Of a DNA stretch of 64,000 nucleotides, positions 22,183-32,880 are shown in pieces. The notes beneath the pieces are model-generated. The model did no database searches. It saw only the letters and a program-made list of their open reading frames with translations, and was not told the origin of the DNA. The position numbers were made by a program, and so were the translations under genes. Position 1 is the first letter of the stretch. Every line of letters starts with the position of its first letter. This DNA comes from Botrytis cinerea B05.10. Taxonomy: Eukaryota; Ascomycota; Leotiomycetes; Helotiales; Sclerotiniaceae. The stretch covers positions 2,976,001 through 3,040,000 of the forward strand of contig NC_037311.1 in the NCBI RefSeq assembly GCF_000143535.2, given 5' to 3'.

Positions 22183-23389
22183 ATGAAGTTCTTCTCTTTT
22201 GCACTGCTTGCTGCAGTGTGCGAGACGGTTCTTGCGGCTCCTGCACTTGCTCCTTTTAGCACATTTTCTGATGTGACAATTTTCACTCCTGGAGCGAATT
22301 GGACTGATCCTGGTGTTCTCTATGCACGAACTGTCGAGTTACCAGGTGGTGTGCTCTTAGCTACATGGGAAAACTATAGCCCTGAACCTCCTCTTGTCTA
22401 TTTTCCTATCTTCAAGAGTACAGATGGTGGAGAGACCTGGAAACATATCTCGAATATTACAGATCAGGTTAATGGATGGGGATTGAGATATCAACCATTC
22501 TTATACTACATGACGGAGAAAGTCGGAAAATACCCAGCTGGTACTATTCTTGCCACTGGAAATTCTATCCCGACAGATTTGAGTGAGACTCAAATCGATG
22601 TTTATGCTAGCTTGGATCATGGATCTACTTGGGAATACGTATCGACTGTAGCGAACGGTGGTGCAGCTGTTCCTGATAATGGAGTTCCTGCTATTTGGGA
22701 ACCTTTCCTTCTCACATACAAGGGACAGATCGTTCGTAAGTGCTCCCAATTATCGATACCATCCCATAAATACTGACCAAACAAAAGTCTACTACTCAGA
22801 TCAACGTGATCCATTATACGGCCAAAAACTCGTCCACACTGTCTCCTCCGATCTCCTCACCTGGGGAGCAATCGTAGACGACGTTCACTATTCAACCTAT
22901 ACCGCTCGTCCAGGAATGACAACCATCTCCAAACTTCCCAACGGTAAATACATAATGACCTACGAATACGGCGGTGGCCCAACCGTAAACAACACCTCCA
23001 CCTACCTCTTCCCCGTTTACTACCGCATTTCATCTTCTCCCCTCACTTTCCTCTCTGCGCCCGCTACACCTCTCATCACAAACAACGGTATTCAACCCAC
23101 CGGATCTCCATACAATGTGTGGACACCAATCGGTGGTCCAAACGGTACTATCATTGTTAGCTCTGGAGGCCGTTCGGAAGTTTTCGTCAATAGAGCACTT
23201 GGAGCTGCAGATGCATGGAAAACGGTGGCGACGCCAGAGGGAACAAGTTACACCCGACACTTGAGAGTGTTGGATAGTAATAAGAATCATCTCTTGATTG
23301 CTGGAGGTGGAATTCTGCCACCTAGTACAACAAACAAAGTTACAGTTAGTGTGATTGATATCACAAAGGGCTTGGCTGCTGAGTCGTAG
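22183..23389 (+). CDS. Secreted GH93 exo-alpha-1,5-L-arabinanase
   Basis: Exons 22183-22735 and 22788-23389 join in phase (GTAAGT donor, TACTGAC branch, AAAAG acceptor) to 384 residues. I chose ATG 22183 because it gives a clean signal peptide (hydrophobic residues 2-18, cleavage near VLA/AP). Earlier in-frame ATG 22132 would bury it. The fold is a six-bladed sialidase-like propeller with Asp-box motifs STDGGETW (79-86) and SLDHGSTW (143-150). It closely follows GH93 enzymes that release arabinobiose from the non-reducing end of pectic arabinan: ATWENYSPEPP, GLRYQPFLY, IWEPFLL (Glu173), YYSDQRD, RPGM and MTYEYG (Glu244). The two Glu match the catalytic pair I recall from Fusarium Arb93A. The role is plant cell-wall degradation. 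Several N-glycosylation sequons are present. Confidence 0.93.
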
Positions 23390-24160
23390 TTGTAATGAGC
23401 GGTGGAATTATTGGCTTTGGTTAGAGTATATGATGTATGAGATATGAAATAAGAAATGTATAATTTATCTGTATATCACATGGAATTTGAGCATAGAGTG
23501 AGAATCTTGAATGACAATCTGAAGTATCTTGGGACTTGAAAAATAAACAACCTCGTAGCATCATTATATGGTTTTGGTAACAGACAATGTATTTTTAAGA
23601 TTCATATTCATACGACTTAATGTTGTCTGGAGAACATACAAAAAAGAGAAGTGGATAGATACGCTTTCGAGATTCTAAATATGTATATCATACACAACAT
23701 ACATATACTGCTTCCTGTGATATCTTTCTAGATGAGTATGTAGGAGAGTCTACTATAATATTAGTATCGGTTGTGAGTGAAATCGATCTTAGCATTCCAG
23801 TGGTTGATAACAAGCAATTATGGAAGTATGTAGAATCATTGGGCGGACGGATCTGAAGATGAATCTCTTAGCTTCTTACCAGCTTTCACATTTATAGTGT
23901 TACTCACTTCATATAAGAGATCAAGGCCATCTCAATAGAGTCGGGTCTTTTGAAATCCTATTATAGATTTCCATGTATATGGGTAAATTCGAAGATACAT
24001 GTTTAAGATAAAGAAGTATATATTTCAATAAATATTAAGAGGAGATATATAAATCAAACCAGATAATGCCCATCTACCCACCATTCCATCCGCCAAACCC
24101 ATCCCTAGACTCCAAGATTTCCATATAATTAACCCCCTGTCTTCAAAGCCCACACATAAA
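23390..24160. other. Convergent 3' intergenic region GH93/monooxygenase
   Basis: AT-rich with no supported gene. Contains the 3' ends of both genes. No striking repeat or palindrome was noticed. Confidence 0.5.
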
Positions 24161-25831
24161 TTACACCAAACAAAGAACTCGTCTTATCGCCAGCTCGAGT
24201 TGAACTCGTGGCGTCTCTACGCTAGATTCTTGTCTCCTGGCTCTCCAAGCTATAAATCCATCTGGTCGTACTAATATCGCACCTTGAGGTGATATACCCG
24301 TTGTGGTTTCGAATATGTTGGTTTCTGTGATGAGATCGCCGTTTGGTCCTGTACTATATGCGAGTATGTCGATAGCTAGAGTTTCCGATATTGAGTTTGT
24401 AGCTTCGATCCACGGTTCTCCTTTTGCTCCAGTCACTAAGATGAGTTTTTTCCCGCATAGATCAAGAGTCGAGATGCGTTTTCCTTCATGCATGGCCCAT
24501 AGATGTGGAAGTCTACTACCAGGTCTACCATCGATTAAGAAGAATAAACTAGCTAATTTCCACGGTTTCCATGTCAGACCACCGAGAGGAGATGTATTCT
24601 CTGCGCATATTGCGTCACTAGCATAAATATATCCGTGTCCGGAGATTAACCCCATCCTCCTATAAAATCCCACTATAACAGCAGGATCCCAGAGGTTTAG
24701 TGAGATCATTCCCCGTTTATCGCTACCACTTGCTGATACCTCTGCTGCTGTTTTGCCGACGGGTTGGCGTTCTGCATTGTATGTCTCTAACAATCTCTTG
24801 TTTGCTTGTTTTTGAAGTACCAGTGCGAGTTTCCAAGCAAGGTTGTGAGCGTCTGTAATACCAGAGTTTGCACCCTGGCCTCCCCATGGAGGCATCTGAT
24901 GTGCAGCATCACCAGCGAGAAAGATACGTCCATGCTGTAGTTGATCTGCTACTCGTACAGAGGGTTCCCAAGGCAGGATGCTTTTGACGTCTATTTCAAG
25001 ATCGGGTATTCCTATTGCAATGCGCAATAACTCTATGCATCTCTCGGGAGTGAATTCTGAAGCTTGCTTGCCTTTGGAGGGATCATAAGCGAGGTGGAAC
25101 ACCCAACGGTCGTCATTATTGATGGATGTAAATGCTCCAAAGATCTCTGGACGTTCGATCACACAGATGGAAAATTCTCGTTTGTGTACCAGAGATTTGA
25201 GATCGGCGTGGAATAGTATGTTGAGTAAATATCCCATCGTACCTTGTCCAGATGTTGGGACATTGAGTCGATTTCGGATAGGACTTCCTGCTCCATCGGC
25301 GGCGATAAGGTACTCTGCATGAACTGAGGAGATAGCGCCAGTTTCTCGGTCTTTGAGCGTGGCCGTAACACTATCACTGTCTTGGTGAATACCAACACAT
25401 TCCGTATAGAATCTCAAATCACCCCCTCGTTCCCTTGCCACGTCCACCAAAACTGGTTCAAGCATATCCTGCGTCACAAACGTTCCCTTCACCGGACTAA
25501 TTGGATCCATCAAACCAGCCAAAGGAAACTTTCTCGGGCCATCGGTTGGTTTCTTAGCTTCTATCACTTCCTTGAGCGATTTTCCTTTGTGAATACCCAT
25601 AGTCGCTTTCATCGAGGCACCTGCTTCTCGAACAAGATCGTCAATCCCGAGACCGTGGAATAGTTCCATGGTTCGAGCATTGACGGATCGAGCTCGTGGA
25701 TGGATGGATGTTCCCGAGTGACGCTCAATGAGGAGAGATTGTATTCCATGTTGGGAGAGAAAGAGAGAAGCTGATAGACCTACAATGCCACCGCCTATGA
25801 TCAGGATGGGGATTTGGTGCTCGGAGACCAT
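24161..25831 (-). CDS. FAD-dependent aromatic monooxygenase (phenol/polyketide hydroxylase type)
   Basis: A single 556-residue exon if translation starts at ATG 25831 (MVSEHQIPILIIGGGIVGLS). The open frame continues upstream to 26011, but that stretch is hydrophobic/low quality and would displace the FAD-binding strand, so I prefer 25831. Class A flavoprotein hydroxylase signatures are present: GGGIVG nucleotide-binding loop (13-18), the DG motif YLIAADGAGSPIRNRL and the GD motif GRIFLAGDAAHQMPPWGGQGANSGI (about 298-322). A C-terminal thioredoxin-like domain ends with ILVRPDGFIAWRAR. Such enzymes use NADPH and O2 to hydroxylate phenolic or polyketide rings. The neighbours are unrelated, so no pathway is implied. 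The substrate is unknown. Confidence 0.9.
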   Translation of the reverse strand: MVSEHQIPILIIGGGIVGLSASLFLSQHGIQSLLIERHSGTSIHPRARSVNARTMELFHGLGIDDLVREAGASMKATMGIHKGKSLKEVIEAKKPTDGPRKFPLAGLMDPISPVKGTFVTQDMLEPVLVDVARERGGDLRFYTECVGIHQDSDSVTATLKDRETGAISSVHAEYLIAADGAGSPIRNRLNVPTSGQGTMGYLLNILFHADLKSLVHKREFSICVIERPEIFGAFTSINNDDRWVFHLAYDPSKGKQASEFTPERCIELLRIAIGIPDLEIDVKSILPWEPSVRVADQLQHGRIFLAGDAAHQMPPWGGQGANSGITDAHNLAWKLALVLQKQANKRLLETYNAERQPVGKTAAEVSASGSDKRGMISLNLWDPAVIVGFYRRMGLISGHGYIYASDAICAENTSPLGGLTWKPWKLASLFFLIDGRPGSRLPHLWAMHEGKRISTLDLCGKKLILVTGAKGEPWIEATNSISETLAIDILAYSTGPNGDLITETNIFETTTGISPQGAILVRPDGFIAWRARRQESSVETPRVQLELAIRRVLCLV

Positions 25832-27238
25832 GGTAACGAGTGGTACAATAATGTCAAAGACGAGAAGTATATCGAGAAAGAAAGAGAGGGAGAGATGGTA
25901 ACACGGAGTTACTTTTGTTTCTTTATACTTATGATTGTACGTATAGATACCTATACTGAAGTTGAACTGTTTTGGTATAGATCGAATTATATGACGTACG
26001 TTGAATGGCATTGATTGGCCAAACCACTAGGTTTGTTGAGGCCTTCGACCTACAATGGCATTTTGAAACCCGATATCCGATTCCCCTATTGTTCAAACCA
26101 GGCATGCGTGTAGGAAATTGAGGATATAATATGGTTCACCATAGCATTTGAACGGAAACTTAGTCTGACGAATCAAACGATGGATACCTCCAAGATTCGA
26201 GGACCCGACGGACGATTGCTTGGCTCACAATTGTTGGCTATACCTTGAGATGTATGGACATTTCGTGACTGCTGCATTGCAGGCCATTCCTTTCGCCATA
26301 TGTGCCGTATTTCTCAAGGGATATTAAAATGGCTGTCTGACCTTGTAAGAAGAAATCTTGACCTACTTGTCGCAGGATTCGGAAGAAACTGGACTCCGTA
26401 CGAGATGGGACGAGATGTCAATCAGTCGGTTAATACCGGGCGCCGAGTCCGCTCCCATCATCCGCTAATACAAAATAGGGCAAGCGCATCGCCGTAGCTG
26501 CCTTGCCTTGCCTTGCCTTGCCTTCCGTTGCCTATTGATTAGATAACAGCCAACACCTGAACTTCAAGAGTCAAGAGTCAAGATCCAAGATCCATCCACC
26601 ATTTCAAGAGACAGTGACAGTGGCAGTACGCGCAGTACTTGTAACATGGATTTATAACACTTAGTCAGACAAATAATAAAGCAGAGCCACTACGACCCTG
26701 ATTCAAACTGATTACACACTATTGTATTGGTTTGTTCCCGATCCTCCAAGGTTTCTTAAGTCTAAAAGTTTATTGCAACCTACACTTTTAAACACTTTCT
26801 GGCCAACCTCATTCTTCTCACTTGTTCACGCCATCTCTCCTTTGATTTACAACACCTATTCCTTCTTTCACCAAACAACGTGAGAAAGTCTCAGCGAATC
26901 CCTCAACATTTCTTACTTTGATCATCAGGTCACATACACTAACAACCACACGCCACTCCTGACTCGTTGCTTGCTTTTGAGGGTCATCCACACCGAGATC
27001 ACTTTTCTTCGGTAGCCTTGTGTGCCTAGGACCTCGTCGGCTTTGACGAGCCAAGGACCCATTCACAGTCACCATTTCTTCCCAATCTAAAAAGAGAAAG
27101 GCGGCTGAGGCGATATCATACGACGACAAGGACGAGACTCGAACCAACAAACGGATCGCCTCAGCAGCAGCAACTTTAGAATCTTCTGCGAAACCTGTAA
27201 CACTCCCCTCGCCACAAACCAACAGCAACAGTGTCGGT
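25832..27238. other. Divergent upstream region: monooxygenase / RBR ligase
   Basis: A CCTTG pentamer repeat sits at about 26500-26525. The stretch 27047-27238 is open in the same frame as the RBR ligase but has no ATG; see the separate finding. A 147-codon frame on the minus strand (26818-27261) is the antisense shadow of the same biased sequence. Confidence 0.5.
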
Positions 27239-28863
27239 ATGGATTCCGAGGACGATTTCATGTCTGGAGCATCAAGTGAAGATGACGTTCTTATGGATGA
27301 GAGTGAGAATGAGGATGAGTCTGAAGATGGTAATGGTATATTTTCTTAAACCCCTCACAATCACTTCTCCCACTTTGATACAATTGCTGATACTTTTAAT
27401 GCTATCTAGAGTTCGGTTTCGAAGAGTCAGCACCAGACATCAGCTTCAAAGATGATAATTCGCAGAAGAAGAAGGCGACGTTCGACATTAACTACAAGGT
27501 TCATCATCCCGAGGATGTCCAAGGTCAGCAGGACGAACTTATTAACGAAGTCAACATGATACTCGACATTCGAAAGGAAGACGCAGCTATTCTCTTGAGG
27601 CATTTCAGATGGAACAAGGAACGTTTGATTGAAGATTACATGGATCGCCCGAAAAAAGTTCTTGATGATGCTGGCTTGGCGTCGAGTAAATCTGGGCCAC
27701 CCAAACTTGAGGTTATACCGGATTTTGTGTGCGATATCTGCTGTGAGGACGAACCCGGCTTACAATCATTTGCCATGAAATGTGGGCACAGATACTGCGT
27801 CAACTGCTACAATCAATACTTGATTCAAAAGATCAAGGAGGAGGGAGAGGCAGCTCGTATTCAGTGTCCACATGATGGATGCCGAAGAATTATGGATAGC
27901 CACTCTCTGGATCTCCTTGTCGCTGCAGATTTGAAATCACGATATCACGAACTCCTTACTAGAACATACGTTGAGGATAAAGAATTCTTGAAATGGTGTC
28001 CCGCTCCAGATTGTCAAAATGCTATCGAATGTGGCATCAAGAAGAAGGATCTCGATAAGGTTGTCCCAACAGTCGTATGTGATTGCAAGCATCGTTTCTG
28101 TTTTGGTTGCATCTTAGCAGACCATCAGCCTGCACCTTGTACACTGGTCAAGAAATGGTTGAAGAAGTGTGCGGATGATTCAGAAACTGCCAACTGGATT
28201 TCTGCCAACACAAAAGAATGTCCAGAATGTAATTCTACTATCGAGAAAAACGGAGGTTGCAATCATATGACATGTCGGAAGTGCAAACACGAGTTTTGTT
28301 GGATGTGCATGGGACTATGGTCGGAGCATGGTACAAGCTGGTACAATTGCAATAGATTCGAAGAGAAGAGTGGCTCCGAAGCTAGAGATGCTCAGGCCAA
28401 CTCTCGAAAGTCCTTAGAACGTTATTTGCATTACTACAATCGATATGCAAATCATGAACAGTCGGCAAAGTTGGACAAGGATATTTACCATAAGACAGAG
28501 AAGAAGATGATCCAGCTTCAATCTGCCTCGGGATTATCTTGGATCGAAGTTCAATACCTCAACTCGGCTAGTCAAGCTTTACAAACTTGCCGTCAAACTC
28601 TTAAATGGACCTACGCATTTGCCTTCTATCTTCAGCGCAATAATCTTACCGAGCTATTCGAAAATAACCAAAGAGATCTCGAGATGGCTGTCGAAAATTT
28701 GTCAGAAATGTTTGAGAAACCTGTTCAGGAACTTGCAGTTCAAAAGTTGAAGGTTGAAATCATGGACAAGACATCCTATTGCAACAAACGTCGGGTCATT
28801 CTGCTTGCAGATACGGCCGAGAACCTTGCCAATGGCTCATGGTCTTGGAGCACAAACTTCTAG
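27239..28863 (+). CDS. Ariadne-type RBR E3 ubiquitin ligase
   Basis: Exon 1 starts at ATG 27239 and exon 2 runs 27410-28863. Two donors fit in phase, at 27330 (GTAATG) or 27336 (GTATAT), giving 514 or 516 residues. The order is acidic N-terminus, UBA-like segment (DAAILLRHFRWNKERLIEDYM), RING1 (CDICCED...CGHRYCVNCY), IBR (CPAPDCQNAIEC...CDCKHRFCFGC) and RING2 (CPECNSTIEKNGGCNHMTCRKCKHEFCWMC). A C-terminal Ariadne helical domain (LERYLHYYNRY...AFAFYL) follows. The catalytic Cys is the one in GGCNHMTC (about residue 314), which accepts ubiquitin from the E2 as a thioester. The Ariadne domain suggests cullin-linked activation as in animal ARIH1. The 5' side is open in frame without an ATG for 64 codons. 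Confidence 0.94.
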
Positions 28864-30180
28864 ATCGCACATTGTTTAGTCTTTAGTAGCTTCTTCGCTA
28901 ACCATGACTTGGTCTTGGTAGATGGCAAAGAATTTTTAAAGACCAAGGAGTGAGAGCAACAACCATTTTCAAGTATGCCAGAAGATTATGTTATACCGAC
29001 CATCTTCGATGGTCTTCAAGGTTCCCTTCTACTAGTCCCTAGACCTTAAATGTCTTTTGTACAGTGATCAAAGTTTCTCTCTGCATCATTGGGCGTTTGT
29101 GCTGGCTTATCTTAGTCCTCTTGACACTGGATGTTTTCTTTATTTTCTTAGCATCTTTTGCGATTTCCTCGGCCCGAACACCTTTTTACGACATGGGAGG
29201 AATAGGTACAAGAACGCGGTGATTAATTTTTCTTCCACTTTAGCTATCTGTCTTCGTCCATTTTATCGATCATGGCGTGATGGGGTTATCATATTTGTTT
29301 TTTGCTCCTCTTGCTTGCCTTGTCTTTCTGCAAGCCGGTGGGGCAATCTATCTATGTTTTGGTGGGTATCGAATGGAACAGGATTGGTTTGCACTGGTAG
29401 GAATTTGGTTTGGTTGGTTGCTGGTCGCTTACTTGCTTGCAATGGATTTGGGGAGTACATAGGGGTGGGTGGTGTATGATCGGATAGGTAGGGTTTAGGT
29501 GATTGAGCTAGGTTACTACTAGGCAGATAAAAACAAGAACCACAAGATTGAGATTGAGAATAAGACCAGGAATAAAGTCTGATATCGGGGACAGGATCAA
29601 ATGAGATATAGCGAATCAACGAATTGAGAATTAGCGATGTTACTTTGTATTTCGAAATAAAAAGCGTAAAAAATTGTGTCTTTCTACTGCTTCGCATAGT
29701 CTATGACGTCTGTGCCTGATACTTGCTGATACTTGCTGATACTGATGCTTGTCATACTACTTGTATGCTTCACTCATTTGAAGCTTGAGAAAGTTTCCTA
29801 GCTTAAAACAGCACTTGGGATAAAGCATAGTGAGTCTGTGAGAAGCACACCACTGGTGCCTCTAACGAAGCAATGAAACTCAAATAGCACAATCACATTT
29901 CACCAAACGAGCGAAAAAAGTCATAATCATCAAGCATCTCTCTTGAGATTCATTACATAGCATTCGTATCTATCATATCGTACGTAGTGTAGACAGTCTT
30001 GCTATCTGATAATATACAGGTGTACCTAGCTTGTAGGTAAGATGGTGCCAGCAGAGTGGAAAGGGTATGAAAACAACATTGAAGGGAAACGAGGGAAATT
30101 CAAAATAGAAACGCTTTTTTCGTACGGAGGGGAATAGGAATAATTAAAGATCGGGGACTCTAAGCGTCAATGAATGACAC
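28864..30180. other. Convergent 3' intergenic region RBR/MAM33
   Basis: No supported gene. Open frames at 29057-29479 and 29263-29697 are on opposite strands, cysteine- or tryptophan-rich by chance and resemble nothing. A short ACTTGCTGAT tandem duplication is at about 29720-29742. Confidence 0.5.
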
Positions 30181-31178
30181 TTAAGCCTCAACAAATCCCT
30201 TAACATTCTTCAACCATCTCAAGTACTCCTTCTGTTCTTTCATATCAATATAATCGGGCACGAAGATCGCCAATGCCTGGTTGATTCCCCGCTCATCCAA
30301 ATATCTCTCCATCAACACCTGTAAATCCTCATCCAAGTTTCCGTAGGGAGGTCCGACATACATGTCTTGACGTTGGTGGACGGCCTCGGTAGTCTTCGCA
30401 TAGGCGTGTGCGGCATCAGCATAGTAGTATACGTTATCGATGACGATCATGCCATCTTCGGCGACGGTTTCAATGGCGAGCGCACCTTTGCCTTTCTTCT
30501 CAACAATGATGTTTACGCGGGCGGGGAAGCCTTGGGATTCGCCCTCGGCGTCGGAGGGGTTTTCAGGGTCGAGCTCTGAGGGGTCGGCGGGGTCGATGTT
30601 GGGGTCTTCGTCCGACATGGCGCGGTCTTGGAATTCGTCCGCATCGGGGTCGTAGGCGTTGAGGTCGGCGATGGAGAAGGAGACGCGGATTCTGTGGGTG
30701 GGATGGAGGTTAGTTTTTGGATTTCTTCATTTTTTGAAGGTTGTGAAGAAGGGAAGAAGGTTTAAAGAAAACCGGGTAGATAGAAGAGAGTAGCCAGAAA
30801 GAAAAAGCATAGAAAAACGTACTTCTCATCACCAAAGCTTCTAGTCAAAACAACTTCTTCCTGGCCAGGGGTATCAAGGATCTCAAAAGGGCCATTCTCC
30901 ATATAATCCTTCACACTTGTAGGGAGTTCCTCATGCTCTTTCATCTCCTCCTCCATTTGGATCTCACTAGCGAGCTTCTCGACCAACTCGGCATCGCTTT
31001 CTGGAGCAGCGGACTTGGCTCTGATGCTCGAAGTGGAAAATGCAGATGCGCATTGGAGTCTTGAGGCGGGGAAAGCAGCTTTGAGGAGGGAAGGTCGGGT
31101 TGCGGTTTTGATGGCGGTGTTGGTGAGACCGCGGGCAACTCGTGGTGCTGAGCGGGTGAGAGTACGGAGGGAAAGCAT
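30181..31178 (-). CDS. MAM33: Mitochondrial acidic matrix protein, MAM33/p32 family
   Basis: Exons 31178-30823 and 30691-30181 join in phase across a 131-nt intron (GTACGT donor, CACAG acceptor) to 288 residues. The N-terminus MLSLRTLTRSAPRVARG is a strong mitochondrial presequence. The mature protein begins with an acidic helix (AELVEKLASEIQMEEEMKE) followed by the p32/gC1qR fold with NGPFEILDTPGQEEVVLTR. It has a long acidic Asp/Glu/Pro loop and ends with the family's C-terminal helices (DLQVLMERYLDERGI, YIDMKEQKEYLRWLKNVKGFVEA). Members form doughnut-shaped trimers in the matrix and support mitochondrial translation and oxidative phosphorylation. Family assignment is secure; the symbol is by orthology. 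Confidence 0.93.
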
Positions 31179-31788
31179 GATGAATATGTTTATGCTTTGG
31201 ATTCGAATTGATTTTTTGGGTTGATGTGATATAAACTTTGGGGTTTGGAAGATTTTACACTTGAGCTCGCCTCTGAGGGAACTTTTTTTGAGCGTGGAAA
31301 AAAAGGTGGATCTTGTAAATTTGAGAAGATTTTATAGGCTGCTTTTACAAAGGTATTTTCAGACTGAGAATTGATTTGATTGGGGTTTTAGGTATTAGTT
31401 ACTGCTCCATATGTGCTCGAAATGTATTTTATTATTTTAAATTCGTTATTTGTAGATTTGTTGAATGTCTCAACTCTATTCAAAGTTTCAAGCATGCAAA
31501 CCCCATAGCTCAAATAACAACAATATCGTCCGAACCATATCATCCGCAATTTGCTCCCGCAATGTTGGGTATTGATATAAACTCCACTAACGCCGCCAGT
31601 TCTACTTAACTCAATCATGAAGATCCTTTAGGTGGGAATTTAGTCTCTTGAATATGACCACTGCTCGACAAGCGCACCCATTTCAAGGTGTTGAGATATG
31701 ACCAGGTGGATTTTTCCCACAGCGCAAAAGCCATTACATTGTCCGAATCAGTGAGGTCTGGTAGATCTGTATCTTGTTAGTTGTTAAC
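31179..31788. other. Short intergenic region upstream of MAM33
   Basis: Holds the MAM33 promoter (to the right of its start) and the 3' end of TMA16. Nothing else recognised. Confidence 0.5.
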
Positions 31789-32331
31789 TTAAAAGTCTCC
31801 CGGGTAGAGTATTGACGAACAGAATCCATTCTCGTATTCTTTCTCGTCCGCTGCGATTTTGATTTTGAGGAGGTCCTCTCTTGTGCTCGCAGGTCGTCCA
31901 GGACGACGCTCTTTCTTTATAGCATTAAGCTCTTCATCGTTTTGGTGTACAAAGCTGAATACATTATGGTTAGATGGAAAGCGTTGAAGGTGTGGTTGTT
32001 TGGGGGACCGCATTACGTTTTTATGAGACTATGGATCGCATCGAGTTCGAGTGGCTGCACTCCGTTTTCCTTTATGGCATTTTGGAAATAAAGAGCTCGC
32101 TCCACTATGATATTGTGTTAATTGGATTGAAGCTTGCACACATCGGGTGAGGTACATACATATGGGACGATTGTGTCTCTTTCTCTCGGCAGCCATTCGC
32201 TCTAACTTATCATCTCTTCCTCCTGCTCTTCTTAAACTCAAAGAATCCCGAGACCCTTCGTGTAAAGCTGTAACTTCTCCTCCTCTCTTCTTCGAGATAT
32301 GCTTCGCTGTTTTCTTGAGACTTTTCGGCAT
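31789..32331 (-). CDS. TMA16: Translation machinery-associated protein 16 homolog
   Basis: Three exons (32331-32160, 32104-32017, 31954-31789) join in phase to 141 residues. The introns are 55 and 62 nt, with GTATGT and GTAATG donors. The splicing matters: the unspliced first frame turns into nonsense after the donor, while the spliced one gives ERALYFQNAIKENG...LDAIHSLIKTFVHQNDEELNAIKKERRPGRPASTREDLLKI, the typical Tma16 core. The N-terminus is lysine/arginine-rich (MPKSLKKTAKHISKKRGG), as expected for a nuclear pre-60S factor. Tma16 binds 60S ribosomal precursors late in assembly. The gene is divergent from EXO1 with 549 bp between start codons. Confidence 0.88.
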
Positions 32332-32880
32332 TGTGAAGGTTGGAATTGATTGATCGAAGTGTATTAAAATTGATATTTTCGACGGTATGCAGGTATAGTT
32401 GTAGATGCTCAGTTCTTGAACTTTTTTTCCGTATCGGAATCTTTATCGCAAAAATTCCCCGCTTGATGATTTCTACGCTAGCAGGGATATGAGGTCACAG
32501 ACTTGACTGCAAAAAAGGGTGCGCCGCCAATCAATTTCATGGTTGCCGTAGTGAAGCCAAAGGAAGTTCCTTGATGTTCGACGCGCCTTCCACACGCGTT
32601 CTTTCTATCATGCAGATTTAAGTGGAGGGACATTTGAGACTTCGAACTTTGATATCAACATCTTATCGACGTCTTCGCAACAACCTACGACAGCTTCAAC
32701 GACCATTGAACACTCACAAGCAATAGTGTCCTCTTCCCCTTATTCATGTCTTGACTTATACATTCGTTTCATTCTTTGCTCGCCACCCTACGACATCTAA
32801 TTCATGGTTAATGGTCTAATGATTCCTCGAATCTCCCTCTATTGATCTGTTTGTTTTGTGTTACTAGCATTATTGTCAAT
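32332..32880. promoter_or_regulatory. Bidirectional promoter TMA16/EXO1 with an MCB element
   Basis: ACGCGT at 32594-32599 is a perfect MluI cell-cycle box, about 280 bp upstream of the EXO1 start. A related ACGCGC is at 32581-32586. No other gene seen. Confidence 0.5.

Noticed and set aside
22183..25831. GH93 and FAD monooxygenase as part of a secondary-metabolite or pectin cluster
   Set aside because: No synthase, transporter or further pathway gene is adjacent; the flanking genes are housekeeping.
26818..27261. 147-codon minus-strand frame upstream of the RBR ligase
   Set aside because: It is antisense to the leader and first exon of the ligase, and the sense frame there is the more protein-like one.
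29057..29479. 140-codon frame after the RBR ligase
   Set aside because: Composition is rich in Cys, Trp and Phe, typical of chance frames in T-rich 3' sequence; overlapped by an opposite-strand frame.
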